From positions 558,001 to 622,000 of the forward strand of contig NZ_VRSW01000001.1 of the NCBI RefSeq assembly GCF_008017445.1: a DNA stretch of 64,000 nt, written 5' to 3'. Positions 52,331-61,421 of the stretch are shown here, piece after piece. Each line of letters begins with the position of its first letter. Positions within the stretch are counted from its first letter, which is position 1. The notes beneath the pieces were generated by a model. That model was not told where the DNA came from and did not search any database. It was given only the letters and a program-made list of their open reading frames with translations. The translations under genes were made by a program, and so were the position numbers. Source of the DNA: Microbacterium mitrae (GTDB taxonomy: Bacteria; Actinomycetota; Actinomycetes; Actinomycetales; Microbacteriaceae).

Positions 52331-52448
52331 TGGGCTGTCCCTTCATGGAGACAAACGGTATCAGGCGGGTGCCCTTTACGATCCTGGCACTTGTGGTGCG
52401 GCCTCGTATATGCCGATACCGGCGGGAGTGGAAAATAACGCACAAGGT

Positions 52449-52476
52449 AGGGGGCGCCGGTCTCCCGACGCCCCCT
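52449..52476 (-). terminator. Intercistronic hairpin between oppA and oppB genes (partial terminator/stabiliser)
   Basis: The 8-bp all-strong stem AGGGGGCG/CGCCCCCT has a 12-nt loop and no poly-U tract. It is well placed to lower expression of the permeases relative to the binding protein. Confidence 0.6.
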
Positions 52477-52506
52477 GCTTGGATGTGTTAGTCGAAGGCG
52501 AGGGGC

Positions 52507-54309
52507 TTAGTTAGCCGCTGCCGTCCACTCCCAGTAGTTCCAGATCGGACCGGTCTGGTTAGCCATGTAGGTAACACCCGTCACGCGCTCGGAGTGTGCG
52601 ATGACACCCGGGCTCTGGAACAGGGGCAGACCGTAGTAGTTGTCAAACAGGAGCTTGTCAACTGCCTGGCCAGCCTCAACGATGTCTGCCTCGTCGGTCA
52701 TCGTCATGATGCTGTTTGCCAGCTCGTCGATCTCGGGAACGTTAACGCCGTTGTAGTTACCGCCACCGTTGGATGCGAAGATCTGCGGGATGGAGACGTT
52801 GCCGACACCCGGGGAGATCCAACCGAAGATCGAGACGTCGTAGCTGTCGCCCGAGAGGAGCGAGCCCCACTTAGCGTCACCCAGGTTCTCGACAACGAAG
52901 CCAGCCTCGGTTGCCTTAGCCGAGATTGCCTCGAATGCTGCAACACGGTTGGGGTTGTTGATGTTGTACAGGATGCGGACCGTGGGGGTCTTGCCTGCGA
53001 GGAGTGCCTTAGCGCCCTCAACGTCAACGTCAGCGTATGCCGACGAGCCGTTGTTAGCAGCCGAGTCTTCGTAGACCTTGCCCTGCGAGGTGACGTAGAT
53101 CTGCGAGTTGAGGACGGTTGCCTCGGGGTTGATCGGTTTGATCAGCGTGTCAACGATCTGCTGACGCGGGATGATCTTCATGAATGCTTCACGAACCGTC
53201 GGGTCAGCGAACTCGCCAGCGAACTTGATGTCCACGTGGTCGTAGGAGAGCTGGTCACCCGTCAGAACGGTTGCCGTCGGGATTGCCTGCAGAGCGGTCA
53301 GCGTGTCAGCAGCAGCCTGCGGGTTGATGATGTCAACCTCGCCGTTCTGCAGTGCCGAGACCTGAGCCTGCGAGTCACCGATGAAGCGGAACACCAGACC
53401 GGTGTAAGCCGGCTTCAGCGTGCCCTTGTAGTTCTCGTTCAGCTTGAGCGTCATCGACTGCGTGGGCTCCCACGAGTCAACGATGAACGGGCCGTTGGAG
53501 AGGTACAGCGACGGGTCATCCGGAAGCGACGTTACGTCGAATGCCGAGTTGTAGATCTCAGCAGCCTTGACGAGGGGCTCGATGGGAGCTGCCGGCGCTG
53601 CCGGGTCACCCTTCGGGCTTTCCTGGATTGCTGCGGTGATCTCGTCAACCGTTACGCCAGCCTTTTCAGCGATGACGTGAACCGGCTGCTCGAGGAGCCA
53701 GACGAGGTTCCAGTCAACGTAAGGGGTTTCGTACTCGAGCGTCAGCGACAGCTTGTCGTCGCTGATCTCGGTGATCTTCGAGTCGCGGATACCCGTGGTC
53801 GAGCCAGCGATCGAGAAGTAGGACGTACCTGCGGTGACGTTGCCCTCTTCGTCGAACGTTGCGTCGTCGAAGTAGCCCGACTCCACTGCCCAACCGAAGA
53901 CGAGGTCGTCGGTGTCGATGGCGTCGCCGTCAGACCACTCGAGGCCCTTGTTGAGGGTGTACTTAACCGTGAGCGGGTCGTCGGAGACCTTCTCGTAGGT
54001 TCCGAAGCCCTCGTTCGGAACGATCTCCAGCTTGTCGTTGATGTAGCCGAAGGTGTCGTGCGTCGCGTAGCTCAGCTTCGAGTTGATGTCGAGGTTCGAC
54101 TGCGGGGTGTTGACGTTGAACGACGTAACCTCGTTGGCCTCAGCCAGCGTGATCGATGCGTCAACGACCTCACCCGAGTTGCCACCCTCCGACGGCGCCG
54201 TCGTGGGGGTGGTTTCACCGGGCGTGGTGCAACCGGCCAGGATCAAGGCTGCGAAGCCCAGACCTGCCGTGGTTGCTAGGGCGCGCTTGCGCCATGTCTT
54301 GTTAGACAC
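52507..54309 (-). CDS. Oligopeptide ABC importer, substrate-binding lipoprotein (OppA/DppA family)
   Basis: The product (600 residues from GTG 54309) is a family 5 extracellular solute-binding protein. A lipoprotein signal with lipobox LILAGC is followed by a Thr/Pro/Gly-rich linker and SBP_bac_5 motifs (LSYATHDTFGYINDKLEI, VKYTLNKGLEWSDGDAI, AFMKIIPRQQIVDTLI). AGGAGG lies 5 nt before GTG; the frame extends to 54369 without support. It heads the transport operon. The coding bias (strong preference for C-ending codons) suggests high expression. Confidence 0.93.
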   Translation of the reverse strand: MSNKTWRKRALATTAGLGFAALILAGCTTPGETTPTTAPSEGGNSGEVVDASITLAEANEVTSFNVNTPQSNLDINSKLSYATHDTFGYINDKLEIVPNEGFGTYEKVSDDPLTVKYTLNKGLEWSDGDAIDTDDLVFGWAVESGYFDDATFDEEGNVTAGTSYFSIAGSTTGIRDSKITEISDDKLSLTLEYETPYVDWNLVWLLEQPVHVIAEKAGVTVDEITAAIQESPKGDPAAPAAPIEPLVKAAEIYNSAFDVTSLPDDPSLYLSNGPFIVDSWEPTQSMTLKLNENYKGTLKPAYTGLVFRFIGDSQAQVSALQNGEVDIINPQAAADTLTALQAIPTATVLTGDQLSYDHVDIKFAGEFADPTVREAFMKIIPRQQIVDTLIKPINPEATVLNSQIYVTSQGKVYEDSAANNGSSAYADVDVEGAKALLAGKTPTVRILYNINNPNRVAAFEAISAKATEAGFVVENLGDAKWGSLLSGDSYDVSIFGWISPGVGNVSIPQIFASNGGGNYNGVNVPEIDELANSIMTMTDEADIVEAGQAVDKLLFDNYYGLPLFQSPGVIAHSERVTGVTYMANQTGPIWNYWEWTAAAN

Positions 54310-54620
54310 TATTTCCTCCTGTGCAAGGGGTCTTTTGTGTTCCAGTTTTCTGATTGAATCCTGGGACACGGATAGGGAAACATTAAGCGCGTCAGGTGGG
54401 CATGGTCAAAACGTCGCGGGAAAACGTTACATACCCTTAACTCAATTGCGGGGTTTGCTCACAAACTGCACGCCCCAAGCCGGGTTGCGACTGCGCACGC
54501 TGGGCAGGTTGCCGTTGCCCGGCAAGGTTTCACACGGAAATGCCGGGCCACCTGGCAACCTCCGCGCCACGAAACGGTGATCTCGCATATTGGGCGGAAC
54601 CCTGTGGTGTATGCGGCAGA
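54310..54620. other. 311-bp intergenic region between divergent oppA and CPBP genes
   Basis: No gene is visible. The centre (54360-54450) is the most AT-rich stretch here and contains AAAACGT twice (54405 and 54421) and GTTACATACCC, so it probably carries the oppA promoter. GTTTGCTCACAAAC near 54450 is a small inverted repeat. I found no confident -35/-10 pair. Confidence 0.4.
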
Positions 54621-55415
54621 ATGAGCGGGATGAGTGCTCCCGCTTTTGCTGCGCCAGAGAACCCGCAGATGCGCACCAGATTGATCTGGGAAGTCGCCAT
54701 CGTGCTGTGTCTGTCGCTCGGCCAGTCGGCACTCTATTCGGTGCTGTCGTTCGTGCGCGTGCAACTCAGCCCGACGCCGATCAGTGAGCAGACGGCGCAG
54801 TTGAATCCAACTCGCGACGATCAGGCCGTGTGGGATGTCATCTACGGCATCTTGGACGTGTTTTTCGACCTGGCGCTCGTCGCGTTGGTGATCTACCTGA
54901 TGTGGGAGCCGGGAAAGTCGGTGCTGCGCCGCATCGGACTCGATTTCTCGCGCTTTGGTTCCGACTTTCTCCGCGCCCTCGCCATCGGAGCGGTCATCGG
55001 CATTCCCGGCCTCGGTTTGTACCTGGTGGGGCGCATGCTCGACTTGTCGATTGCGGTGCAGGCATCGGAGGGCGTCGCCTGGTACCTGATCCCGGTGTTA
55101 CTGCTGTCGGCAGCACGTGCCGGGTTAGTGGAAGAAGTCATCATGCTGGCCTATCTGGGCGACAGGCTGCGCCGGCTCGGCTGGGGAGCGTGGACGATCG
55201 TCTTGTCGGCGGCGGCGCTGCGCGGGCTGTATCACGCGTATCAGGGCCTGCCAGGCATCATCGGAAACTTCGTGATGGGCGTGGTTTTCGGGTGGGCCTA
55301 TCGGCGCTGGGGACGTGTCATGCCGCTCGTGATCGCCCACACCCTGATCGACATCGTCGCCTTCGTCGGCTACCCCCTAGCCGCAACCCTCTACCCCACC
55401 CTCTTCACCGCCTAA
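54621..55415 (+). CDS. CPBP-family intramembrane glutamic endopeptidase
   Basis: The product (264 residues from ATG 54621; ATG 54630 equally possible) has seven or eight helices and the CPBP/Abi motifs: GLVEEVIMLAYLGDRL (EE dyad), LRGLYHAYQG (His) and IAHTLIDIVAF (His). Members are related to Rce1 proteases and to bacteriocin self-immunity proteins; the substrate is unknown. The frame extends to 54540 without support. The first repeat element A2 lies 15 bp after its stop. Confidence 0.88.
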   Translation: MSGMSAPAFAAPENPQMRTRLIWEVAIVLCLSLGQSALYSVLSFVRVQLSPTPISEQTAQLNPTRDDQAVWDVIYGILDVFFDLALVALVIYLMWEPGKSVLRRIGLDFSRFGSDFLRALAIGAVIGIPGLGLYLVGRMLDLSIAVQASEGVAWYLIPVLLLSAARAGLVEEVIMLAYLGDRLRRLGWGAWTIVLSAAALRGLYHAYQGLPGIIGNFVMGVVFGWAYRRWGRVMPLVIAHTLIDIVAFVGYPLAATLYPTLFTA

Positions 55416-55430
55416 CCCCATCCCCCCGCC

Positions 55431-55500
55431 GCGAAACACATTCTGGTCGGCGAAACCCCACCGGGCCGCATGTTTCTCGCCGACCAGAATATGTTTCGCG
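55431..55500. repeat. 70-bp palindromic element, copy A2
   Basis: Outer arms are GCGAAACACATTCTGGTCGG and CCGACCAGAATATGTTTCGC, around a centre with GAAACCCCACCGGGCCGCATG. It has the same orientation as A1 and is inverted relative to A3. Confidence 0.9.
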
Positions 55501-55634
55501 AACGCTGGCATGTGTTTCGTGAACGCTGGAACCCTGGCTCGCGCTTTTCCTGCACGACGGGGCGTGGACAGTTGTTTCTGCACAGGCTGTCGAATTCTGG
55601 CGGGCGCGTGTGACGAGCCCCACACAATTGGCGG

Positions 55635-56570
55635 ATGTACGATTCAGCGGTTCCACTCCTGCACACCGGGCGGGGAGATCGAAATCTTCGACTTTCCGGC
55701 CGCACCGATCTCGTGCGTGTGCGCCAGAGTGTGTACGCGCCGGCATCGAAATGGGGCCAGCTGAAACCATGGGAGCAATACGAACTCCGTGTGCGAGCGT
55801 TCCGTCTCACCCATCCCAGAGAAATCTTGAGCCATGATTCCGCGCTCGTAGCCAATGGCCTACCGCTGTTCGGAAATCCAGCGCAGATTCATGTCTTCGA
55901 CGGGCAACGCACATCGTCTGTCACCATCGGTGATGTCATGCACCATACGTCGGTGAACGGACGCCCACCCGTGACGACAGGGCTCGGCGCAGCGACAAAC
56001 CTGGTTGAGACCGCAATCGACATCGGTCGCATCAGGAGTCGCGCTCATTCGCTCGCGGTTTGGGACGCGGTGTTACGCAAAGGCGTAGACCTTGACGCGA
56101 TAGCTCGCCGCTGGCGGTCGCAGGCTTCGTCGCGCGGAACCCGCGCCCTCGCGTGGCTCACGCAGCGAGCGACGCGAGATTCCGAGTCGCCCGGTGAGTC
56201 CGTTAGTCGTGCGCTCATCGAGTGGCTGGGCTATGCGTCCCCCGTCTTGCAACATCCGGTCGAAACGCCGGAGGGCGCGTGGCGCCTCGATTTCGCGTGG
56301 CTGGGAGCTCGGGTGGCGGGAGAGTTCGATGGCTACGAAAAGTACAACCTGCACGGAGCCGGTGTGGATGAGGCATTCCGCCAGGAGAAACGCCGCGAAG
56401 ACTCTCTTCGGCGCGCAGGATTCCGCGTAGCTCGGTGGGAGTACCACGATCTCTCAGACCCGATGCGACTCGATCGGATCCTGCGATCTGCGGGCCTGGT
56501 TCCGGTCAATCCGCCGGATCTTGCGATGCTCCGGGCATACCGCCCGACCGGCCCGCCCCGCCTGGCCTGA
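55635..56570 (+). CDS. DUF559-type PD-(D/E)XK endonuclease-like protein with AbiEi-like N-terminal region
   Basis: The 311-residue product has an N-terminal region resembling the winged-helix segment of AbiEi-type antitoxin-like proteins (SGRTDLVRVRQSVYAPASKW, ILSHDSALVANGLPL). Its C-terminal Vsr-like nuclease domain carries ESVSRALIEWLGYASPVLQ, WRLDFAWLGARVAGEFDG (Asp, Glu, Asp), YEKYNLH (Lys) and EKRREDSLRRAGFRVARWEY, with the E...D...ExD...K pattern of DUF559. Paralogues of this type are scattered in actinobacterial genomes without known role. The ATG has CACAAT 6 nt upstream. It lies between palindromic elements A2 and A3, the latter starting 2 bp after its stop codon. Confidence 0.78.
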   Translation: MYDSAVPLLHTGRGDRNLRLSGRTDLVRVRQSVYAPASKWGQLKPWEQYELRVRAFRLTHPREILSHDSALVANGLPLFGNPAQIHVFDGQRTSSVTIGDVMHHTSVNGRPPVTTGLGAATNLVETAIDIGRIRSRAHSLAVWDAVLRKGVDLDAIARRWRSQASSRGTRALAWLTQRATRDSESPGESVSRALIEWLGYASPVLQHPVETPEGAWRLDFAWLGARVAGEFDGYEKYNLHGAGVDEAFRQEKRREDSLRRAGFRVARWEYHDLSDPMRLDRILRSAGLVPVNPPDLAMLRAYRPTGPPRLA

Positions 56571-56572
56571 GC

Positions 56573-56642
56573 GCGAAACACACTTTGGTCGGTGAGAAAC
56601 ATGCGGCGCGGTGGGGTTTCGCCGACCAAAGTGTGTTTCGCG
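56573..56642. repeat. 70-bp palindromic element, copy A3 (inverted)
   Basis: Its reverse complement aligns with A1 and A2. Arms are GCGAAACACACTTTGGTCGG and CCGACCAAAGTGTGTTTCGC. Compared with A2, the left arm change TTC to CTT is matched by GAA to AAG in the right arm. Confidence 0.9.
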
Positions 56643-56652
56643 GAGAAAGGGT

Positions 56653-56699
56653 GCGGAACCAGGTGGGCGCGGAACCAGGTGGGGGCGGAACCAGGGGGT
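56653..56699. repeat. Short array of the CGGAACCAGGTG word
   Basis: GGAACC occurs at 56655, 56671 and 56687, exactly 16 bp apart, within GCGGAACCAGGTGG-like units. It adjoins element A3. Confidence 0.8.
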
Positions 56700-56702
56700 G
56701 CG

Positions 56703-56742
56703 CGACAGGGGTGGGGCCGCTGCGCGGCACCCACCCCTGTCG
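56703..56742 (-). terminator. Hairpin downstream of gcvP
   Basis: The outer 13-bp stem CGACAGGGGTGGG/CCCACCCCTGTCG encloses an inner GCCGC/GCGGC. It lies 8 bp past the gcvP stop codon and has no poly-U tail, as often seen in Actinobacteria. Confidence 0.7.
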
Positions 56743-56749
56743 GTGCGTG

Positions 56750-59635
56750 TTAGCCGAGGTCGGCGAAGGCCTCGATCGGTGGGCAGGCGCAGACCAGGTT
56801 GCGGTCTCCGAATGCCTGGTCGATGCGGCGCACCGGCGGCCAGTACTTCGTGCGGATGATCGATGCCACCGGGTATACGGCCTCGTCGCGGGTGTAGGCG
56901 TGAGCCCACTCCCCCGAGATGACCGACACCGCGGTGTGCGGCGCGTTCACCAGCGGGTTGTCGTCCGCAGGCCACACGACCGCCTTGACGGCCTGAGCCT
57001 CGTCGTGGATCTTGATCATCGCGTCAATGAAGCGATCAATCTCGGCGATGTCTTCTGACTCCGTCGGCTCAACCATGAGCGTTCCGGCTACCGGGAACGA
57101 CATGGTCGGCGCGTGGAAGCCGTAGTCGATCAGACGCTTGGCAACGTCATCGACCGTGACACCCGTGTCATCCTTGAGCGGACGCAGGTCGAGAATGCAC
57201 TCGTGTGCGACGAGCCCGCCCTCACCCGAGTACAGCACCGGGTAGTAGTCGCGCAGGCGTGCGGCAACATAGTTCGCCGACAGCACGGCGGCAGCCGTCG
57301 CGTCGCGGAGCCCCGCGGCACCCATCATGCGCACATACGCCCACGAAATGGGCAGCACGCCGCTGGAACCATAGGGTGCGGCCGAGACCGGGCCACCCTC
57401 GAACACGAAGCCGCCAGCGTGCTCGGCGCGCTGCGCGAGCGGGTGCGAGGGTAGGAACGGCGCCAGGTGCGCCTTAGCTGCAACCGGACCAACGCCGGGG
57501 CCACCGCCACCGTGCGGGATGGCGAAGGTCTTGTGCAGGTTCAGGTGCGAAACGTCGCCGCCCAGGTCACCGAATCGCGAGTAACCCAACAGTGCGTTGA
57601 GGTTGGCGCCGTCGATGTATACCTGACCACCGGCAGCGTGAACCGCTGCGGTGATCTCCAGTACATCCTGCTCGTACACGCCGTGCGTTGACGGGTAGGT
57701 GATCATGAGTGCCGACAGGGTGTCTGCGTTGGCCGCGATTTTCGTGCGCAGGTCATCCAGGTCAACGTCGCCCGACTCGGTGGTCGCAACCACAACCACC
57801 TTCATGCCGGCCAGCACCGCAGACGCGGCGTTGGTTCCGTGCGCCGATGACGGAATCAGGCACACATCGCGCCCGGTGTCACCGTTGGCGAGGTGGTAGC
57901 CACGAATCGCCAGCAGACCCGCAAGCTCGCCCTGCGAACCGGCGTTGGGCTGCAGGGAAACAGCGTCGTACCCGGTGACATCGGCCAGCCAGCCCTCAAG
58001 CTGGGTGACGAGATCGAGGTATCCCTCGACGTCTGAAACCGGAGCGAACGGGTGAATACCCGCGAACTCGGGCCACGTCACCGCTGCCATCTCGGTCGCC
58101 GCGTTGAGCTTCATCGTGCAGGAGCCGAGCGGAATCATGCCGCGATCGAGCGCGTAGTCACGGTCGGCGAGTTGCTTGAGGTAGCGCATCATCGCGGTTT
58201 CGGAGTGGTGCACGTTGAACACCGGGTGCGTGAGGAAGTCGTCGGTACGACGGAGCTCTTCGGGCAGCTTGCCGATTTCCAACGCCGCCAGGCCGAATGC
58301 TCCGGGAGCTGAGACGCCAAAGAAGCCGGCAACAGCGGCGAGGTCTTCGAGCGTCGTCGTCTCATCCGTCGACACCGAGACGGTGTCTTCGTCGACGAGG
58401 TGCAGCAGGTACCCACCCGCGTGAGCCGCCTTGACAATGGCGGCTGCGCGCTGCGGAACCACGACAGTAACGGTGTCGAAGAACGACTCGTGGGCGATCT
58501 CCACACCACCGGCGACGAGGCTCTTCGCGAGCTGTGACGCCATCTGCGCGGTGCGGGTTGCGATCGCGCTGAGGCCGGTCGGTCCGTGATAAACGGCATA
58601 CATCGAGGCCATCACGGCGAGCAAGACCTGAGCGGTGCAGATGTTGCTCGTCGCCTTCTCGCGGCGAATGTGCTGCTCACGCGTCTGCAACGACAGGCGG
58701 TACGCGGGGTGACCCGACGCATCCTGTGACACACCAACGAGGCGACCAGGCAGCTGACGCTCCAGGCCCGAGCGCACGGCCATGTAGCCAGCGTGCGGCC
58801 CACCAAAGCCCATCGGCACGCCAAAGCGCTGCGTGGTTCCGACGGCCACATCGGCGCCGAGCGAGCCGGGCGATGCCAACAGTGTGAGGCTCAGCAGGTC
58901 GGCGGAAACCACGGCGAGACCACCGGCGGCGTGAACCTGCTCGATGACAACCTTGGGGTTCCACACCAGCCCGGAGGCGGCAGGGTACTGCACGAAAACA
59001 CCAAACAGCGCCTCGGGCAGTGCCTCACCGCGTGCCAGGTCAACCTCAACCAGTTCGATACCGACCGCGGCGGCGCGCGTCGCGAGCAGCGCCTTGGTCT
59101 GCGGGAAGGCTCCGGCGTCAACGGCGAACACCGGCGAGGTCACCTTGGAGGCACGACGCGCAAGCAGCATGCCTTCGGCAGCGGCGCTTGATTCATCCAG
59201 CATCGACGCGTTGGCGGTCGCCATGCCGGTGAGCTCGGAAACCATCGTCTGAAAGTTGATGAGAGCTTCGAGTCGGCCCTGCGAGATCTCCGGCTGGTAC
59301 GGCGTGTAGGCGGTGTACCACGACGGGTTTTCCAGCACGTTGCGCTGAATCACTGACGGGGTCAGCGTGCCGTAGTAGCCGAGGCCGATCATGGCCTTGT
59401 TCACGGTATTGCGCGATGCCAGCTCACGCAGCTCCGCCAGCGCCTCAGCTTCGCTTGCCGCCTCGGGCAGTGCTGCCGAGGTTCCGCGGCTCGCGTAGAT
59501 GGACGACGGAACCGCGCGACGCATCAGCGCGTCAAGGGGGCGCTCCCCTGCCTCGGCGGTGATGCCGACGGCTTCGAGCATGACGGCCTGCGTCGCGGAG
59601 GTGGTGCCAATGTGGCGGTCAGCGAAAATCGTCAC
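56750..59635 (-). CDS. gcvP: Glycine dehydrogenase (decarboxylating), P protein
   Basis: This single-chain P protein of 961 residues has the N-terminal half ([21 protein letters not shown]) and the C-terminal catalytic half with the PLP lysine in [20 protein letters not shown]. It decarboxylates glycine and passes the aminomethyl group to lipoyl-GcvH. It is the last gene of gcvT-gcvH-gcvP, 2 bp after gcvH. The length is normal for the fused type. Confidence 0.96.
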   Translation of the reverse strand: MTIFADRHIGTTSATQAVMLEAVGITAEAGERPLDALMRRAVPSSIYASRGTSAALPEAASEAEALAELRELASRNTVNKAMIGLGYYGTLTPSVIQRNVLENPSWYTAYTPYQPEISQGRLEALINFQTMVSELTGMATANASMLDESSAAAEGMLLARRASKVTSPVFAVDAGAFPQTKALLATRAAAVGIELVEVDLARGEALPEALFGVFVQYPAASGLVWNPKVVIEQVHAAGGLAVVSADLLSLTLLASPGSLGADVAVGTTQRFGVPMGFGGPHAGYMAVRSGLERQLPGRLVGVSQDASGHPAYRLSLQTREQHIRREKATSNICTAQVLLAVMASMYAVYHGPTGLSAIATRTAQMASQLAKSLVAGGVEIAHESFFDTVTVVVPQRAAAIVKAAHAGGYLLHLVDEDTVSVSTDETTTLEDLAAVAGFFGVSAPGAFGLAALEIGKLPEELRRTDDFLTHPVFNVHHSETAMMRYLKQLADRDYALDRGMIPLGSCTMKLNAATEMAAVTWPEFAGIHPFAPVSDVEGYLDLVTQLEGWLADVTGYDAVSLQPNAGSQGELAGLLAIRGYHLANGDTGRDVCLIPSSAHGTNAASAVLAGMKVVVVATTESGDVDLDDLRTKIAANADTLSALMITYPSTHGVYEQDVLEITAAVHAAGGQVYIDGANLNALLGYSRFGDLGGDVSHLNLHKTFAIPHGGGGPGVGPVAAKAHLAPFLPSHPLAQRAEHAGGFVFEGGPVSAAPYGSSGVLPISWAYVRMMGAAGLRDATAAAVLSANYVAARLRDYYPVLYSGEGGLVAHECILDLRPLKDDTGVTVDDVAKRLIDYGFHAPTMSFPVAGTLMVEPTESEDIAEIDRFIDAMIKIHDEAQAVKAVVWPADDNPLVNAPHTAVSVISGEWAHAYTRDEAVYPVASIIRTKYWPPVRRIDQAFGDRNLVCACPPIEAFADLG

Positions 59636-59637
59636 GC

Positions 59638-60006
59638 TTATGCTCCGGTGAACGCTGCGTATGCCTCAGCGTCCATGACGGCGCCCAGGTCGCCGTCAAA
59701 GCGAACCTTGATGAGCCATCCCTGACCGAACGGGTCGGCGTTGACAAGGTCGGGCTGGTCGACAACGGCGTCGTTGATCTCGACGACCTCGCCGGCGACG
59801 GGTGCGTAGAGCTCGCCGACCGACTTGGTGGATTCAATCTCGCCAACCACGGTTGCCGCGGTGATGGTGGAACCAACGGCGGGCAGCTCGACGAAGACGA
59901 CGTCGCCGAGTTGCTCGGCTGCGTAGTCGGTGATGCCGATCGTCGCGACGTCACCGTCGACAGCGATCCACTCGTGCTCTTCGGTGTACTTCAGGTCAGC
60001 GGTCAT
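59638..60006 (-). CDS. gcvH: Glycine cleavage system H protein
   Basis: The 122-residue lipoyl carrier has the lipoylation Lys in [20 protein letters not shown] at about residue 62 and the conserved N-terminus [20 protein letters not shown]. It shuttles the aminomethyl and dihydrolipoyl arm between P, T and L proteins. Its ATG overlaps the gcvT stop by 4 bp. Confidence 0.96.
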   Translation of the reverse strand: MTADLKYTEEHEWIAVDGDVATIGITDYAAEQLGDVVFVELPAVGSTITAATVVGEIESTKSVGELYAPVAGEVVEINDAVVDQPDLVNADPFGQGWLIKVRFDGDLGAVMDAEAYAAFTGA

Positions 60007-61109
60007 GAGTTTCTCCGATAGAAGGGAAGGGTGGTGATGGTTGCGGGAATGCGGGTGCCCCGCACGTCGATAGTGAGGTCTTCGGCTTCACGCACACCGG
60101 GGTGCACGAGTGCCATCGCGATCGGGAAGCCGAGCGTGGGGCTGAGGGCGCCGGAGGTGATTTCGCCGACCTGCGTGTCGCCCTGGAAGACGCCGTAGCC
60201 GGCACGGCCGGCGCGGCGGCCCTCCGCTGACAGCGCGATCAGCACGGGGGCGTCAGAAACGTCGCGCGATTCGAGCCCCTCCTTGCCGACGAAAGATTCC
60301 TTCGCGGCGACGACCACACGGCCAAGGCCCGACTGCGCGGGAACCGTCTCGCGCGTGAGCTCGTGACCGTACAGCGGCATGCCTGCCTCAAGGCGAAGGG
60401 TGTCGCGGGCGGCAAGGCCAGCCGGAACCAGGCCGCGGTCTGCGCCTGCCTCTAGCACGGCGTCCCACAGCTCGCCTGCCGCGGAGTTCGGAACCAGCAG
60501 CTCAAAGCCGTCTTCACCGGTGTACCCGGTGCGGGCGATGAACACCGGAACGTCGCCGAAGTCGCCTTCTGTCCAGGCGTAGTAGGCCGATTCCGCGAGA
60601 GGCGTTGCGGTGATCACGAGTGAATCCATCGATTCGAGAATCGCGACGGCCTGCGGGCCCTGCACGGCGATCAGCGCAACATCGTCGGAGATGTCGGAGA
60701 TATCAACACCAAAGTCGCCAACGCGTTCGGTGAGCGCGGCGGCAACGGCATCGTGGTTGCCGGCATTGGAGATGATCAAGAATCGCTCATCGGCCATGCG
60801 GTAGACGATGAGGTCGTCAATGATCCCGCCGTCTTCGGCGAGCAGAAGCGAGTACTTCGCCTTGCCAACGGCCATCGCCGAGAGGCGTCCGGCCAGAGCA
60901 AAATCAAGGTAGGCCGCAGCATCGGCGCCGTCGATGATGAACTCGGCCATGTGTGAAATATCGAACAGACCTGCCGACTCACGCACCGCCTTGTGCTCAG
61001 CCAGATCTGACGTGTAACGGACGGGCATCATCCAGCCACCGAAGTCCGTGAACGTTGCGCCCAGCGCTTCGTGACGGTCTTTCAGGGGGGTGAAACGATT
61101 CTCTGACAT
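60003..61109 (-). CDS. gcvT: Glycine cleavage system T protein (aminomethyltransferase)
   Basis: The product (368 residues from ATG 61109) has the family N-terminus [19 protein letters not shown], then [31 protein letters not shown] and [14 protein letters not shown], which build the tetrahydrofolate site. It yields methylene-THF and ammonia. The start was set by GGGAGAGAG upstream and by family alignment; the frame extends to 61202 into the riboswitch. It heads the operon. Confidence 0.95.
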   Translation of the reverse strand: MSENRFTPLKDRHEALGATFTDFGGWMMPVRYTSDLAEHKAVRESAGLFDISHMAEFIIDGADAAAYLDFALAGRLSAMAVGKAKYSLLLAEDGGIIDDLIVYRMADERFLIISNAGNHDAVAAALTERVGDFGVDISDISDDVALIAVQGPQAVAILESMDSLVITATPLAESAYYAWTEGDFGDVPVFIARTGYTGEDGFELLVPNSAAGELWDAVLEAGADRGLVPAGLAARDTLRLEAGMPLYGHELTRETVPAQSGLGRVVVAAKESFVGKEGLESRDVSDAPVLIALSAEGRRAGRAGYGVFQGDTQVGEITSGALSPTLGFPIAMALVHPGVREAEDLTIDVRGTRIPATITTLPFYRRNS

Positions 61110-61149
61110 CTCTCTCCCGACATGGGTCGTCAAGGCACCGGTCGGTACC

Positions 61150-61318
61150 TCAGACTCCCCCTCTGTCATGAGCCTGAGAGTTTCACGCATGCGCGCTTTC
61201 ACCGTCGGCGGATCCTGGCGGATCGCTTTTCAGAGTGACCAGACCTTCGCGGTACGCGGACCTGAGAGATTGGCGGGGAGGCTTGCTCCTTCGGTGTCCG
61301 TATGGACTCTCCCGCGCG
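61150..61318 (-). promoter_or_regulatory. Tandem glycine riboswitch upstream of gcvT
   Basis: On the minus strand the first aptamer reads GGGAGAGTCC, CACCGAAGGAGCAAGCCTCC, AATCTCTCAGG and CACTCTGAAAAG. The second reads GACGGTGAAAGCG, GTGAAACTCTCAGGC and CATGACAGAGGGGGAG. These are the conserved cores of the two glycine aptamers joined by a short linker. It ends about 40 nt before the gcvT start and should switch the operon on with glycine. Confidence 0.92.
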
Positions 61319-61347
61319 GGCCATGGGTCGTGTTCGATTGTGCCACC

Positions 61348-61353
61348 AGCATA
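61348..61353 (-). promoter_or_regulatory. Candidate -10 box (TATGCT) of the gcv operon
   Basis: TATGCT lies about 35 nt upstream of the first aptamer on the minus strand, at the right place to start the riboswitch RNA. No clear -35. Confidence 0.45.
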
Positions 61354-61409
61354 CCGGTATCCGCGCCTTATCGCGGTGCCTAGCGAACCCTGACCGATGC
61401 CACCGGCCA

Positions 61410-61415
61410 TAGGAT
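61410..61415 (+). promoter_or_regulatory. -10 box (TAGGAT), probable leaderless promoter of the glycosyltransferase gene
   Basis: TAGGAT plus the spacer CAAAAC (6 nt) precede GTG 61422. Confidence 0.6.
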
Positions 61416-61421
61416 CAAAAC

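Noticed and set aside
52594..54279. 561-residue plus-strand open frame opposite the peptide-binding protein
   Set aside because: Antisense of a codon-biased, probably highly expressed gene, which produces long stop-free shadows.
54540..54620. N-terminal extension of the CPBP protease
   Set aside because: The additional 27 residues are polar without family resemblance and have no start signal.
55431..56642. Insertion sequence with terminal inverted repeats
   Set aside because: The enclosed protein is a DUF559 nuclease, not a transposase, and I see no target-site duplication; kept only as a cassette hypothesis.
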